Shown: positions 47,491-55,959, counted from the first letter of the stretch. The stretch is 64,000 bases of DNA from Streptomyces smyrnaeus (GCF_017676345.1 NZ_JAFFZM010000001.1:558001-622000); one strand, 5' to 3'. The notes: generated by a model from the letters alone, not told the origin. Program-made: numbers and translations.

Positions 47491-48035
47491 CGCGGCCCCC
47501 CGGCCGGTGCGGTGGCGGGCAGCAGCGACTCCAGCGGTACGAAGGCGGGGGCCGCCGCCTCCTGCGGGGCCGTGCGGACCTCGGCCAGTTCGGGCGCCGC
47601 GGCCAGTACCGCCTCGCGCACCGCTTCCTCGATCCCGGAGGAGGAGGTACCGCACCCCTTGGTGGTGAGCCGGACGGTGGCCACCGGTCCGTCGATGCCG
47701 ACGAGTTCGATCGTGGCGCCGCGGCGGCGCAGCACCTCCGCGATGGATTCGACGGCGGCGGCGACCCGGCGCTCGACCGGGTCGGGGTGCAGTCCGTGCA
47801 GGACGAGAAGGTGGTGGAGCAGCTGATCGCCGGCCAGTCGGCGGACCAGCTCGGGCCCGGCGAGGTCGCCGACCCGCGCCAGCGCCTCGCCGTAGAGCTC
47901 CGTCAGCCCTCGTACGGCCGCGCGGGCGGCGTCGGCTGTCGGCCCGGCCACCTTCTCCACCCGTTCGAGGAGTTCGTCGAGGCGGGCCAGGCGCTGTTCG
48001 ACCTCCGCGTCCGCCAGCCGGGGCGGGTCACCCAT
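47487..48035 (-). CDS. NifU C-terminal-like Fe-S scaffold protein, one Cys missing
   Basis: 182 residues. An N-terminal helical region (1-100) is followed by a NifU-like domain (IELVGIDGPVATVRLTTKGCGTSSSGIEEAVREAVLAAAPEL). The scaffold motif that is normally CxxC reads CGTS, leaving a single Cys. Assembly of a cluster would need a dimer or another ligand. ATG 48035 was chosen for GGAG 5 nt upstream; it overlaps the large-subunit gene by 8 bp. An in-frame GTG at 48056 is possible. It probably supports Fe-S insertion into the hydrogenase. Confidence 0.8.
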   Translation of the reverse strand: MGDPPRLADAEVEQRLARLDELLERVEKVAGPTADAARAAVRGLTELYGEALARVGDLAGPELVRRLAGDQLLHHLLVLHGLHPDPVERRVAAAVESIAEVLRRRGATIELVGIDGPVATVRLTTKGCGTSSSGIEEAVREAVLAAAPELAEVRTAPQEAAAPAFVPLESLLPATAPAGGPR

Positions 48036-49842
48036 GACCGGCTCCGGTCCCGGCACCCGCGCCGAACATCGGTGAGTGCGTCTGCTGCAGCTCCTTGCCC
48101 TTGCCGAGGTACATATGGACGCCGCAGGGCAGGCAGGGGTCGAAGCTGCGGACGGTGCGCATGATGTCGACGCCCTTGAAGTCCTCCGGGCCGTTCTCCT
48201 CGAAGATCGGCTGGCCCTGGACGGCGTCCTCGTACGGGCCCAGGTTGCCGTAGCTGTCCTGCGGACTGGCGTTCCAGGGGGTCGGCGGATACGGGTGGTA
48301 GTTGGCGATCTTCTTGTCCTTGATCACCAGGTGGTGCGAGAGCACACCGCGTACCGCCTCGTGGAAGCCGCAGCCGATGGCCTCGTCCGGCAGTTCGTAG
48401 TCGTTGAAGATCTTGGTGTCGCCCGCCCGTACCAGGTTCAGTGCCCGATCCACGAAGTCGAAGGCCATGGCGGCCGAGTAGGCGACGAAGTAGGGGCGGG
48501 CCCGGTCGCGCTCCAGGGTGTTCGACCACTTGGGGATCTGCCACTCCAGCGTCATCTCCGGAAGCCGGCTGCTCTTCGGGAGGGTGATCTGCACGCTGTG
48601 CCCGGTGGCCTTGACGTAGTCGGTCTCCACCAGCCCGTTGAGCGCCGTCGACCACAGCCGGGCCAGTGGGCCGCCGCCGGTGTCCAGCGCCAGGTGGTCG
48701 CCGGTGCCCTTGTCGAACCATCGGGGGCTCATCACCCAGCTGTAGTTGCCCTCGAAGTCGCGCTTCTGCGGCGCGGGCACGGTCGTCTGGTTCCAGGGGT
48801 GGCGCATGTCCACCGGGTTGCCCAGCGGATCGTGGGTGACGAACGGCTCCTCGTTCACCCAGTCCTCGTAGTAGGAGCTGCCCAGCAGGATGCGCATACC
48901 GAGGTTGATGTCGACGAGGTTGTTGGTGACCAGCTTGCCGTCGACGACGATGCCGGGGGTGACGTACATCGCCTTGCCCCAGGTGTTCATGTTCTCGTAC
49001 CGGTAGTCGCACGTCTGGTAGTGCTGCCAGGCGCCCCAGCAGCCGAGCATGATGCGGCGGCGGCCGACTTCCTCGTACCCGGGCAGCGCCTCGTAGAAGA
49101 AGTCGAAGACGTCGTCGTTCATCACGACGGACTTCTTGACGAAGTCGAGGATCTTCATCAAGCGGCTGAGGTAGTCGGTGAAGGTCGTGGGTTCCGGCAT
49201 GGTGCCCACGCCGCCCGGATACAGCGTGGAGGGGTGCACGTGGCGCCCTTCCATCTTGCAGAACATCTCACGTGTGACGCGGCTGATGTGCAGCGCCTCC
49301 TTGTAGACCGCTCCCTCGAACGGGTTGAAGGCACGCATGAGGTCGGCGATGGTGCGATAGCCGTGGATGTGGCCGTGCGGTGCCGGGGTCTGCTCCGCCT
49401 TGGCCAGCACGCCGGGGTTGGTGGCCTTGACCATCGCCTCGCAGAAGTCGACGAACACCATGTTGTCCTGGAAAATGGTGTGGTCGAACATGTACTCGGC
49501 GGCTTCGCCGAGGTTGGTGATGTGCTCGGCGAGCGGCGGCGGTTTGACCCCGTAGGCCATTTGCTGCGCGTAGTTGGAGCAGGTGGTGTGGTTGTCGCCG
49601 CAGATTCCGCAGATACGGCTGGTGATGAAGCCGGCGTCCCGCGGGTCCTTCCCCCGCATGAACACCGAATAGCCACGGAACAGCGACGAGGTGCTGCGGC
49701 ACTCGGTCACCTCGCGATTGGCGAAATCGACCTTGGTGTAGATGCCGAGATTGCCGATGATCCGGGTGATCGGGTCCCAGGACATGTCGACCACTTGCGG
49801 GGTCTTGCGCCCCGCCTCGGGCCGGGCCGCCGTTGCCGTCAT
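48028..49842 (-). CDS. hhyL: [NiFe] hydrogenase large subunit, group 1h (actinobacterial high-affinity) type
   Basis: 604 residues. NiFe active-site motifs are L1 RICGICGDNHTTCS (Cys78 and Cys81) and, near the C-terminus, L2 FDPCLPCGVHMYLG. The sequence RICGICGDNH and the overall N-terminus match the group 1h (former group 5) enzymes that oxidise H2 at atmospheric concentration and feed the respiratory chain. About 28 residues follow the L2 His, part of which should be removed by a maturation protease not encoded here. It starts 52 bp after the small-subunit gene. No hyp genes are in the window. Confidence 0.95.
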   Translation of the reverse strand: MTATAARPEAGRKTPQVVDMSWDPITRIIGNLGIYTKVDFANREVTECRSTSSLFRGYSVFMRGKDPRDAGFITSRICGICGDNHTTCSNYAQQMAYGVKPPPLAEHITNLGEAAEYMFDHTIFQDNMVFVDFCEAMVKATNPGVLAKAEQTPAPHGHIHGYRTIADLMRAFNPFEGAVYKEALHISRVTREMFCKMEGRHVHPSTLYPGGVGTMPEPTTFTDYLSRLMKILDFVKKSVVMNDDVFDFFYEALPGYEEVGRRRIMLGCWGAWQHYQTCDYRYENMNTWGKAMYVTPGIVVDGKLVTNNLVDINLGMRILLGSSYYEDWVNEEPFVTHDPLGNPVDMRHPWNQTTVPAPQKRDFEGNYSWVMSPRWFDKGTGDHLALDTGGGPLARLWSTALNGLVETDYVKATGHSVQITLPKSSRLPEMTLEWQIPKWSNTLERDRARPYFVAYSAAMAFDFVDRALNLVRAGDTKIFNDYELPDEAIGCGFHEAVRGVLSHHLVIKDKKIANYHPYPPTPWNASPQDSYGNLGPYEDAVQGQPIFEENGPEDFKGVDIMRTVRSFDPCLPCGVHMYLGKGKELQQTHSPMFGAGAGTGAGHG

Positions 49843-49894
49843 CTCAGTCCTTGTCTCGTCGGTCGCGATGGGTGTCGGGCGCCGTCCGGAAATG

Positions 49895-50986
49895 TCAGGG
49901 GCGCCAGCGCGGGTCGTAGCCGCTGGTGAGTTCGGGCCGGTTGTGGTGCCATTTCGGTTCCTGGTTCACCGCGATGTTGGTGATGCCGCGCATCCGCCGG
50001 ATGAACGCGCCGTAGGGGCGGATCAGGATGGAGGAGAGGCTGCCGCCGGTCGGCTCGTCCATGAACGGCATGAACGCGTCGGGGAAGCCGGGCATCGTGC
50101 ATCCGATGCAGATGCCGCCCACGTTGGGGCAGCCGCCCACCCCCGACATCCAGCCGCGCTTGGGCACGTTGCAGTTGACCACCGGGCCCCAACAGCCCAC
50201 CTTCACCTGGCACTTGGGCGAGTTGTAGTCCTTGGCGAAGTCGCCCTGCTCGTAGTAGGCGGCCCGGTCGCAGCCCTCGTGCACGGTCTTCCCGAACAGC
50301 CACTGGGGGCGCAGCATGTGGTCCAGCGGCGGTGGCGGGGCGGCGCCGGCCGCGTGGTGGAGCACCCAGACCAGGGTCTCCATGAAGTTCTCCGGCTGGA
50401 TCGGGCAGCCGGGGACATTGACCACCGGCAGCGCGCCCTGCGACTTGAAGTCCCAGCCCAGGTAGTCCGCGAGCCCCATGGCGCCGGTGGGGTTCCCCGC
50501 CATCGCGTGGATACCGCCGTACGTGGCGCAGGTGCCCGCCGCGACCACCGCCCAGGCCCGGTGTGCGAGCCGGTCCAGCCACCAGTTGAGGGTCAGCGGC
50601 TCGCCGGTCTCCTCGTCGTTGCCGAAGGACGTCCAGTAGCCGTCGCCCTCGATGATGTTCTGGTTGGGGATCGAGCCTTCGATGACGAGGATGAAGGGCC
50701 GCTCGGCCTCGCCGCGGGCCGCCGCCCGGAACGGTGCCAGGAACTCCTCACCGCCGGTGGTGGGCGAGAGCACCTTGTTGTGGAGGTTCACCTTCGGCAG
50801 GCCGGGGACGAGGCCTCGCACCAGGTCCTCGATGGCGGGCTGCCCGGAGGCCGTCATCGACACGGTGTCGCCGTCGCAGCTCATCCCCTCCGAGATCCAG
50901 AGGATGTCGATCTCCTCGAATCCCGCCCGCTTCTCGGCTTTCGACGGATGCTCACTCGTCCGGGTGATGCCGCTCTCGATGGTCAT
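49895..50986 (-). CDS. hhyS: [NiFe] hydrogenase small subunit, group 1h type
   Basis: 363 residues. Carries the electron-relay Fe-S clusters. The proximal site reads MSCDGD, so Cys37 is followed by Asp40 where other hydrogenases have a second Cys; an Asp ligand at this place is a published trait of the oxygen-insensitive actinobacterial type. Further Cys lie in AAGTCATYGG, NVPGCPIQPENF, CQVKVGCWGPVVNCN and GGCPNVGGICIGCTMPGFPD. There is no Tat signal, as in group 1h enzymes. ATG 50986 overlaps the hemerythrin stop, giving translational coupling. Confidence 0.95.
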   Translation of the reverse strand: MTIESGITRTSEHPSKAEKRAGFEEIDILWISEGMSCDGDTVSMTASGQPAIEDLVRGLVPGLPKVNLHNKVLSPTTGGEEFLAPFRAAARGEAERPFILVIEGSIPNQNIIEGDGYWTSFGNDEETGEPLTLNWWLDRLAHRAWAVVAAGTCATYGGIHAMAGNPTGAMGLADYLGWDFKSQGALPVVNVPGCPIQPENFMETLVWVLHHAAGAAPPPPLDHMLRPQWLFGKTVHEGCDRAAYYEQGDFAKDYNSPKCQVKVGCWGPVVNCNVPKRGWMSGVGGCPNVGGICIGCTMPGFPDAFMPFMDEPTGGSLSSILIRPYGAFIRRMRGITNIAVNQEPKWHHNRPELTSGYDPRWRP

Positions 50987-51588
50987 GTTCTCGGCCTCCC
51001 TTGCAGCCGGTCACGCATCCGGTCGTAGACGTTGGCGACCGGTGCCGCCATGGCGAGCGCCGGTGGTGTGTCGGGGGCGTGCGGGTGCGGTCTGCTGGGC
51101 GCGGTGCGTTTCGCCTTCTCCAGCGCGCGGCCCAGCTCGTCGAGGGTCTGCTGGTCGACGGCCTCGCGCAGCATCGGCATCAGCCGGCCCTCCTCCTCGG
51201 CCACATGCTCCTCGATCTCCCGCTGCAGCTCGGCCATCAGCCGGTCGGTCCGCTCGAAGACCTGCTCGTCGCCCTCCCCGCCGCGGTGCCCGTCCGGGTA
51301 GGTGTCGCTGTGCCGGTCGGCGGTGGGGAGCTGGTCCAAGGCGAGGAGCGTCTTCTTCACTCCCATGTGCTCGGCGAGGTGCTCGTCGATCTCCTGCTGT
51401 CCGTCCGGCAGGACCTTCCTGGCCAGCGGGTAGACCATCAGCTCCTCGACCGCCGCGTGCTTGGACAGTTCGCGGATCACCGTCTCGACCACGGCGCGGC
51501 GCTGGCGTGCGGAGGCGGCCCCGCGGTAGTCGCGGAACAGCTGCTCGACCATCCGATGGTCATGCTTCAACAGTTCGATGGCATCCAT
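50983..51588 (-). CDS. Hemerythrin-domain protein of the hydrogenase operon
   Basis: 201 residues. A four-helix bundle with hemerythrin-type ligands: HDHRMVEQLF, HAAVEELMVYP, DEHLAEHMGVKK and HVAEEEGRLMP, giving His and Glu residues for a diiron site. It binds O2, NO or iron. The C-terminal Pro/His-rich tail (KRTAPSRPHPHAPDTPPALAM) is shared with the second hemerythrin gene at 53.3 kb. ATG 51588 lies inside the end of the 528-residue gene (29-bp overlap). It could protect the hydrogenase from oxygen or sense it; this is inference. Confidence 0.88.
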   Translation of the reverse strand: MDAIELLKHDHRMVEQLFRDYRGAASARQRRAVVETVIRELSKHAAVEELMVYPLARKVLPDGQQEIDEHLAEHMGVKKTLLALDQLPTADRHSDTYPDGHRGGEGDEQVFERTDRLMAELQREIEEHVAEEEGRLMPMLREAVDQQTLDELGRALEKAKRTAPSRPHPHAPDTPPALAMAAPVANVYDRMRDRLQGRPRT

Positions 51589-53146
51589 CGGACCTCTCTT
51601 CGTCGGGGGAGGCGGTACCGGCGCCGACCAACGGCTGGACCTCATCGGGGCGGAAGTAGCAGAACCGGCCGTACCAGGCGTTCAGTTCGGCGGCGGGGTC
51701 GTCCTCGACCGACACGGCGAGATGCACGCTGCCGTCCACGTCGTGGAAGACGCCTTCCACCCGGGCCGTGCGCCCCACGAGGAACATGTCCTGCGCGTCG
51801 GCGCCCCGGCCCCGGGGACACAGCCGCACCCGGTGGCCGCGCGCCACCTCGACCCCGTCGATCGGCACGCTGTCGGTCGACGGGCTCAGCCCCTCGTCCC
51901 CGCCCTCCCGCCACCAGGGGATGCGCTCACCGGCCACGGGCTCGGCCCGTTCGGGCCGGGCGGGCCGGGGAGGCTGGAGGAGCTGGGCCGGTTCCGGCGA
52001 GCGCATCGCACCGTGCAGCTGTGCGAAGACCTCCTGCGGCATGTTCTCGACCCGGTCGAGAATGGCAGCGGCACGCGGGTCGGTGGCTCGCGCCTCCCGC
52101 TTCTCCTCGTCGGTCAGCAGCAGCGTACGCAGCGAGAGGATCTCGTCGATCTCGGCGGCGTCGTGCAGATCGCCCGGGCTCTCGGGGGCGATCTGCGGAT
52201 GGTCGCCCAGCAGGATCGGTGAGGAGAACATCGTTCGCGCGGTGCCCTCCTCCCCCGCCAGGACAGGGAAGGTGCGCACGTTCCGGCATGCCCGGGTGTG
52301 CGCCGCTGCCCAATCCGGCGGGTCGATCAGGGAGCAGAACCGCGGGCCGTCGCCGCCGAGCAAGGTGTGGGTGGCCAGGAGCGAGTGGCTCAGCGCCACT
52401 TCGCGGGAGGCCTCCGGGGAGGGAGAGTCGCCGGTGTTCTCCGTACGGACGGTCAGGCGGTACGTTCCCTCCGGGCCGTCGAGCCGCTCGGCCCGCAGGG
52501 TGGTACGGGCGCGCACCGGGTGTCGACGGCGTACGATTCGGCCGACGGTGCCCCCGGCGCTGGCCAGCGGGGCGGTCTCCAGGCCGCTCGGCGCGCCGAC
52601 CGGGTACGTCCGTTCACCGGCCAGCAGCTCGGTGAGCGGCACCTCCAGGTCGGTCTCGCGCGGTACCGCCTCGTCGAACGTCAGATGGAGCGCGCCGTCC
52701 ACATCCAGGGTCTCCACGGCCTCCCAGCCGTCGCCCACGCCGGTGCGCCGCTCCGCGGTCTTGCGCTGGGCCTGGAGGTAGCGCACCCGGACGCGCAGTA
52801 CGGCATCGGGCACGGCCTCGAACAGGCACTCGGTCTGCTGGTACCAGGACTCGGCAGCGCCGGAGACGCCGGGCTGCTCGGTCAGGTGCGCCTCGGCCCA
52901 GACGCGCGGCACCAGCACCCCGAACTGCCAGCGCACCCGGTTCTTCGGTGAGCTGCGGCGGTACGGGTAGAGCAGATATCCCTCGTAGCAGATGGCGTCG
53001 GCGACAGCGCGCACCCGCGCGAAGTCCGCGTCCGCCGCTGACCTGCCGCACTGCTCCTGGGCCGGAGCGGCCTGAGCCGGACCGTCCACCCGCACCTCCC
53101 GGACCACCGGCGCGACCGCGCCTCCTCCACACACACCGGCGTCCAT
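51560..53146 (-). CDS. Hydrogenase-operon protein of unknown function, 528 residues
   Basis: First gene of the operon. No signal peptide or membrane helix. The most characteristic block is ICYEGYLLYPYRRSSPKNRVRWQFGVLVP (about 52-80), which suggests a conserved family; the rest is beta-rich with many charged residues and a DPRAAAILDRVENMP helix near residue 370. I do not recognise a domain. Homologues in other group 1h clusters would make it a maturation or assembly protein. ATG 53146 lies within an AT-rich direct repeat and has only a weak AAAGAG site, so the start is uncertain. Confidence 0.75.
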   Translation of the reverse strand: MDAGVCGGGAVAPVVREVRVDGPAQAAPAQEQCGRSAADADFARVRAVADAICYEGYLLYPYRRSSPKNRVRWQFGVLVPRVWAEAHLTEQPGVSGAAESWYQQTECLFEAVPDAVLRVRVRYLQAQRKTAERRTGVGDGWEAVETLDVDGALHLTFDEAVPRETDLEVPLTELLAGERTYPVGAPSGLETAPLASAGGTVGRIVRRRHPVRARTTLRAERLDGPEGTYRLTVRTENTGDSPSPEASREVALSHSLLATHTLLGGDGPRFCSLIDPPDWAAAHTRACRNVRTFPVLAGEEGTARTMFSSPILLGDHPQIAPESPGDLHDAAEIDEILSLRTLLLTDEEKREARATDPRAAAILDRVENMPQEVFAQLHGAMRSPEPAQLLQPPRPARPERAEPVAGERIPWWREGGDEGLSPSTDSVPIDGVEVARGHRVRLCPRGRGADAQDMFLVGRTARVEGVFHDVDGSVHLAVSVEDDPAAELNAWYGRFCYFRPDEVQPLVGAGTASPDEERSDGCHRTVEA

Positions 53147-53171
53147 ATTTGCACTCTTTATTCACATTTGC
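53144..53171 (-). promoter_or_regulatory. AT-rich direct repeat at the start of the hydrogenase operon
   Basis: On the minus strand GCAAATATG (53152-53144, including the start codon) and GCAAATGTG (53171-53163) lie 19 bp apart in a stretch far richer in A/T than its surroundings. It may be an operator or promoter element. Pattern observation only. Confidence 0.35.
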
Positions 53172-53270
53172 TCGCTCTGGCGCCGCCGGTGTGGCGGAGG
53201 GTGGGCAGTGGACCGCGGGTGGCGGCGGAGAGTGACCGCAGACGGCGGAAGGGGTCGGCTCAGTCGCCGC

Positions 53271-53837
53271 TCACTCCTGGCCCTTGCCGCGGCCGGTGAG
53301 CATGTCGCGGGCCCGGTCGACGAGGCCGACGCCCGGAGCCATGGCCTTCAGGGCCGGGGGCTCATGGGGGCCGGCGGGGTGCGGACGGGTGGGAGCGGTC
53401 TTCTTGGCCTGCCGGACCTTGTCGCCGAGCTCGGTGAGCTCCAGGCGCGGCAGGACCTCCTTGAGCCGGGGGAAGAGGTTGCCCTCCTCGTCACTCACAT
53501 GGGTGCGGATCTCCTGGATCAGACTGGTCAGGATCTGGTCGAAGGCCGGGTCGCCGGCGTTCAGCCCCTCCAGATCCTTCATCAGCCGCTCGGCGCCCTT
53601 GTGGTCCTCCAGCTCCTTGTCCGCGAGTTCGTCCCCGTCGGGCACATGGGCACGTACGGCCGGGTACAGGTACTCCTCCTCGGCGATGGAGTGCCGCACC
53701 AGTTCGATCGTGGCCTGCTCCGCGTACTTCTTGCGCTTCTCGTCACCGGGCGGGAGGGCTTCGATCTTGGCGAAGAGCTCCTCCACCTCGCGGTGGTCGG
53801 TGGTGAGTTCCTCGATGACCGTTCCGCCGTGTCCCAT
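53271..53837 (-). CDS. Hemerythrin-domain protein, second paralogue
   Basis: 188 residues. Hemerythrin ligands are visible in DHREVEELFAK, HSIAEEEYLYP, EDHKGAERLM and HVSDEEGNLFPRL. The C-terminal tail (KKTAPTRPHPAGPHEPPALKAMAPGV) matches that of the hydrogenase-operon hemerythrin, so the two are paralogues. GGAGGAG sits 7 nt before ATG 53837; the longer in-frame ATG at 53897 lacks a site. It lies 124 bp upstream of the hydrogenase operon on the same strand and may be separately transcribed. Confidence 0.9.
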   Translation of the reverse strand: MGHGGTVIEELTTDHREVEELFAKIEALPPGDEKRKKYAEQATIELVRHSIAEEEYLYPAVRAHVPDGDELADKELEDHKGAERLMKDLEGLNAGDPAFDQILTSLIQEIRTHVSDEEGNLFPRLKEVLPRLELTELGDKVRQAKKTAPTRPHPAGPHEPPALKAMAPGVGLVDRARDMLTGRGKGQE

Positions 53838-53999
53838 GGTGTCTCCTCCAGTGCCCTGTTTCGGTGGCCGCGACTGCTTGCGAAGCTTCGAGGACACCGG
53901 GTCCCCCCGAGGCGGGCCGGGCTAACCTACGGGCCGACCTACCGCCCATTCGGTGAGGAACCGCGTTTAACCGGCGCACCCCCTGGAACTCCGTGGCCC

Positions 54000-54656
54000 G
54001 TGTGGCTCCTGAGACCGCCGGGGGTGTACGCCCCGCAAGGCGATACCGAACTGCTGATCGAAGCGCTGACCGATGCCGCCGTCCCCCGGGGCGCCCGGAT
54101 GCTGGATGTGTGCACCGGCACCGGCGTGGTGGCCCTGACCGGCGCGCGGCTGGGCGCCGCCGAGGTGCACGCCGTCGACGTCTCCACCCGGGCGGCCCTG
54201 GCCTCCGCCTGGAACGCTCGGCTGCGGGGACTGCCCGTCCGGGCCCACCGCGGTGACTTCCTGGAGCGCGCCGAGGGCCGCTTCGACGTGGTGACGGCCA
54301 ATCCCCCGTATGTGCCGCACGCACCGACCGACGAGCGGGACGGCGGGCGCCGGGCCCGCGCCTGGAACGCGGGGCGGGACGGACGCAGGGTGCTGGACCG
54401 GTTGTGCGCGGCCGCGCCCCGGCTGCTGGCCCGCAACGGTGTCCTGCTGGTGGTGCATTCCGCGCTCAGCGGACCGCAGCGGACACTGGACCTGCTGCAC
54501 GACGCCGGGCTCAAGGCGGCGGTGACCTCCCGCCGTACCCAGCCGTTCGGTCCCGTACTGCGCGCACGCGCGCAGTGGCTGGAGGAACAGGAACTGATCG
54601 TCCCCGGACAACGACACGAGGAATTGGTGGTCATCCGTGCCGACCTCACCCGATGA
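54000..54656 (+). CDS. HemK2/MTQ2-type class I methyltransferase
   Basis: 218 residues. Starts at the typical family N-terminus LLRPPGVYAPQGDTELL. SAM-binding motif I is DVCTGTGVVALTGA, and the substrate Gln/Asn motif NPPYVPH marks the N5-glutamine or related protein methyltransferases. Likely modifies a protein (perhaps a ribosomal or release factor) or a small molecule. GTG 54000 was chosen because homology begins there; no better start with a ribosome site is visible. It overlaps the CDGSH gene by 20 bp, so they are coupled. Confidence 0.82.
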   Translation: MWLLRPPGVYAPQGDTELLIEALTDAAVPRGARMLDVCTGTGVVALTGARLGAAEVHAVDVSTRAALASAWNARLRGLPVRAHRGDFLERAEGRFDVVTANPPYVPHAPTDERDGGRRARAWNAGRDGRRVLDRLCAAAPRLLARNGVLLVVHSALSGPQRTLDLLHDAGLKAAVTSRRTQPFGPVLRARAQWLEEQELIVPGQRHEELVVIRADLTR

Positions 54657-54951
54657 GCCGCACCCGCGGCGCCGCGAAAGGCGCCGTGTGACGCTGGAGC
54701 AGGGCGGGCCCGTGCTGGTGGAGGGGCCCGTGGAGGTCCGGCTCGACGACGGCACCACGGTCGTCTCCGACCGCTTCATGACAGCCCTGTGCACCTGCCG
54801 CCGCAGCCGCACCTACCCCTGGTGCGACACCAGCCACCGCCGCCGCTCCCGGACCCGCTCCGGCACGACCGGCTCCCCGACGACGGAGACGAACGACGCT
54901 CCCGGGCCCGCGCGGGCCCGGGAGTCCGACCCCCGGAATCCCGGGAGGTGA
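54637..54951 (+). CDS. CDGSH-type iron-sulfur protein
   Basis: 104 residues. A single CDGSH motif, CTCRRSRTYPWCDTSH (residues about 52-67), supplies three Cys and one His for a 2Fe-2S cluster; the usual CDGSH has Gly where this has Thr. Small soluble actinobacterial CDGSH proteins usually follow methyltransferase or iron-metabolism genes. The last 35 residues are low complexity and are encoded across a 26-bp perfect palindrome, so the true end could be shorter. GTG 54637 is the only start that keeps the motif and the coupling. Confidence 0.75.
   Translation: MPTSPDEPHPRRRERRRVTLEQGGPVLVEGPVEVRLDDGTTVVSDRFMTALCTCRRSRTYPWCDTSHRRRSRTRSGTTGSPTTETNDAPGPARARESDPRNPGR
54899..54924. repeat. 26-bp perfect palindrome in the 3' end of the CDGSH gene
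   Basis: CTCCCGGGCCCGC followed directly by its reverse complement (no loop), centred at 54911.5. It ends 27 bp before the stop of the CDGSH frame. It may act as a terminator for the methyltransferase-CDGSH pair, with a 4-nt loop forming from the centre. Confidence 0.8.
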
Positions 54952-54978
54952 CCGGTAGATGGTTCGCCCCGCTGTGGG

Positions 54979-55881
54979 TCAGGGCAGCGGGGTGCCGCCG
55001 GTGGCGTTGAGGATCTCGGCCGTCACGTAGTTGGCGTCCTCGGAGGCGAGGAAGACATAGCCCGGTGCCATCTCGGCGGGCTGCGCGGGCCGCTGCAGCA
55101 GGCTCTTCGCCCCGAACTCGGAGGTGTCCGGGAGCGTCGAGGGGATCAGCGGCGTCCATACGGGCCCCGGCGCGACGGCGTTGACGCGGATGCCGCGCTC
55201 GGCCAGGTTCTGGGCGAGGCCCTGGGTGAAGGTGACGATGCCGCCCTTGGTCATGGCGTAGTCCAGCAGATGCGGCTTGGGCTGGTACGCCTGTACGGAG
55301 GTGCTGTTGATGATGCAGCCGCCCTCCGGGATGTGGGCGAGCGCCAACTTGGTGATGAAGAACATGCCGTAGAGGTTCGTGCGCACCACGCGGTCGAACT
55401 GCTCGGTGCTGATGTCGTCGATCCCGCCGGACTGCGCCATCTGGTAGGCGGCGTTGTTGACGAGTACGTCGATCCGGCCGAACTCTCCCGCCACCCGCTC
55501 CACCAGGCGGCGGCACTCGGCCTCCTGGCGGATGTCGCAGGGTACGGCCACCGCGCGGCGGCCGGCCTCCTCCACCAGCCGGATGGTCTCCTGGGCCTCG
55601 TTCTCCTCCTCCGGCAGATGGCTGAAGGCGACGTCGGCGCCCTCCCGGGCGTAGGCCAGCGCGACGGCACGTCCGATGCCCGAGTCCCCGCCGGTGATCA
55701 GGGTGCGCCGGTCGGTCAGCCGGCCGCTTCCCCGGTAGGTGCGCTCACCGTGGTCCGGGCGCGGCTCCATCGCCTCGGTGTCACCCGGATGGGTCTGGCC
55801 CTGCTGCGGAAACTCCGGCTTGGGGTGCTTGTCAGCGGGGTGTCCGCCGGTTGCCGGGGTGTCGTTGCCGTCTGCGCTCAT
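54979..55881 (-). CDS. Short-chain dehydrogenase/reductase, YhdG/GSP39-like
   Basis: 300 residues. Typical actinobacterial 'stress' SDR: hydrophilic leader (1-50, HPADKHPKPEFPQQ), cofactor motif TGGDSGIGRA, NNAA, catalytic Ser in NSTS, then Tyr-x3-Lys in YAMTKGG, ending in NYVTAEILNATGG. NAD(P)H-dependent oxidoreductase of unknown substrate. GCCAGGAGGAGAG sits directly before ATG 55881. It follows catalase on the same strand with a hairpin between them. Homologues are often in general stress regulons. Confidence 0.92.
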   Translation of the reverse strand: MSADGNDTPATGGHPADKHPKPEFPQQGQTHPGDTEAMEPRPDHGERTYRGSGRLTDRRTLITGGDSGIGRAVALAYAREGADVAFSHLPEEENEAQETIRLVEEAGRRAVAVPCDIRQEAECRRLVERVAGEFGRIDVLVNNAAYQMAQSGGIDDISTEQFDRVVRTNLYGMFFITKLALAHIPEGGCIINSTSVQAYQPKPHLLDYAMTKGGIVTFTQGLAQNLAERGIRVNAVAPGPVWTPLIPSTLPDTSEFGAKSLLQRPAQPAEMAPGYVFLASEDANYVTAEILNATGGTPLP

Positions 55882-55930
55882 CTCTCCTCCTGGCGGTGGT
55901 CGGTTCGGTCGGTGCGGGTCGGTGCGCGGC

Positions 55931-55959
55931 CCGCCCACCCCGGCGGGCGGGGTGGGCGG
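55931..55959 (-). terminator. Hairpin terminator of the catalase gene
   Basis: Perfect 11-bp arms (55931-55941 and 55949-55959), 7-nt loop, 26 bp beyond the catalase stop and 50 bp before the SDR start on the same strand. Confidence 0.6.
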
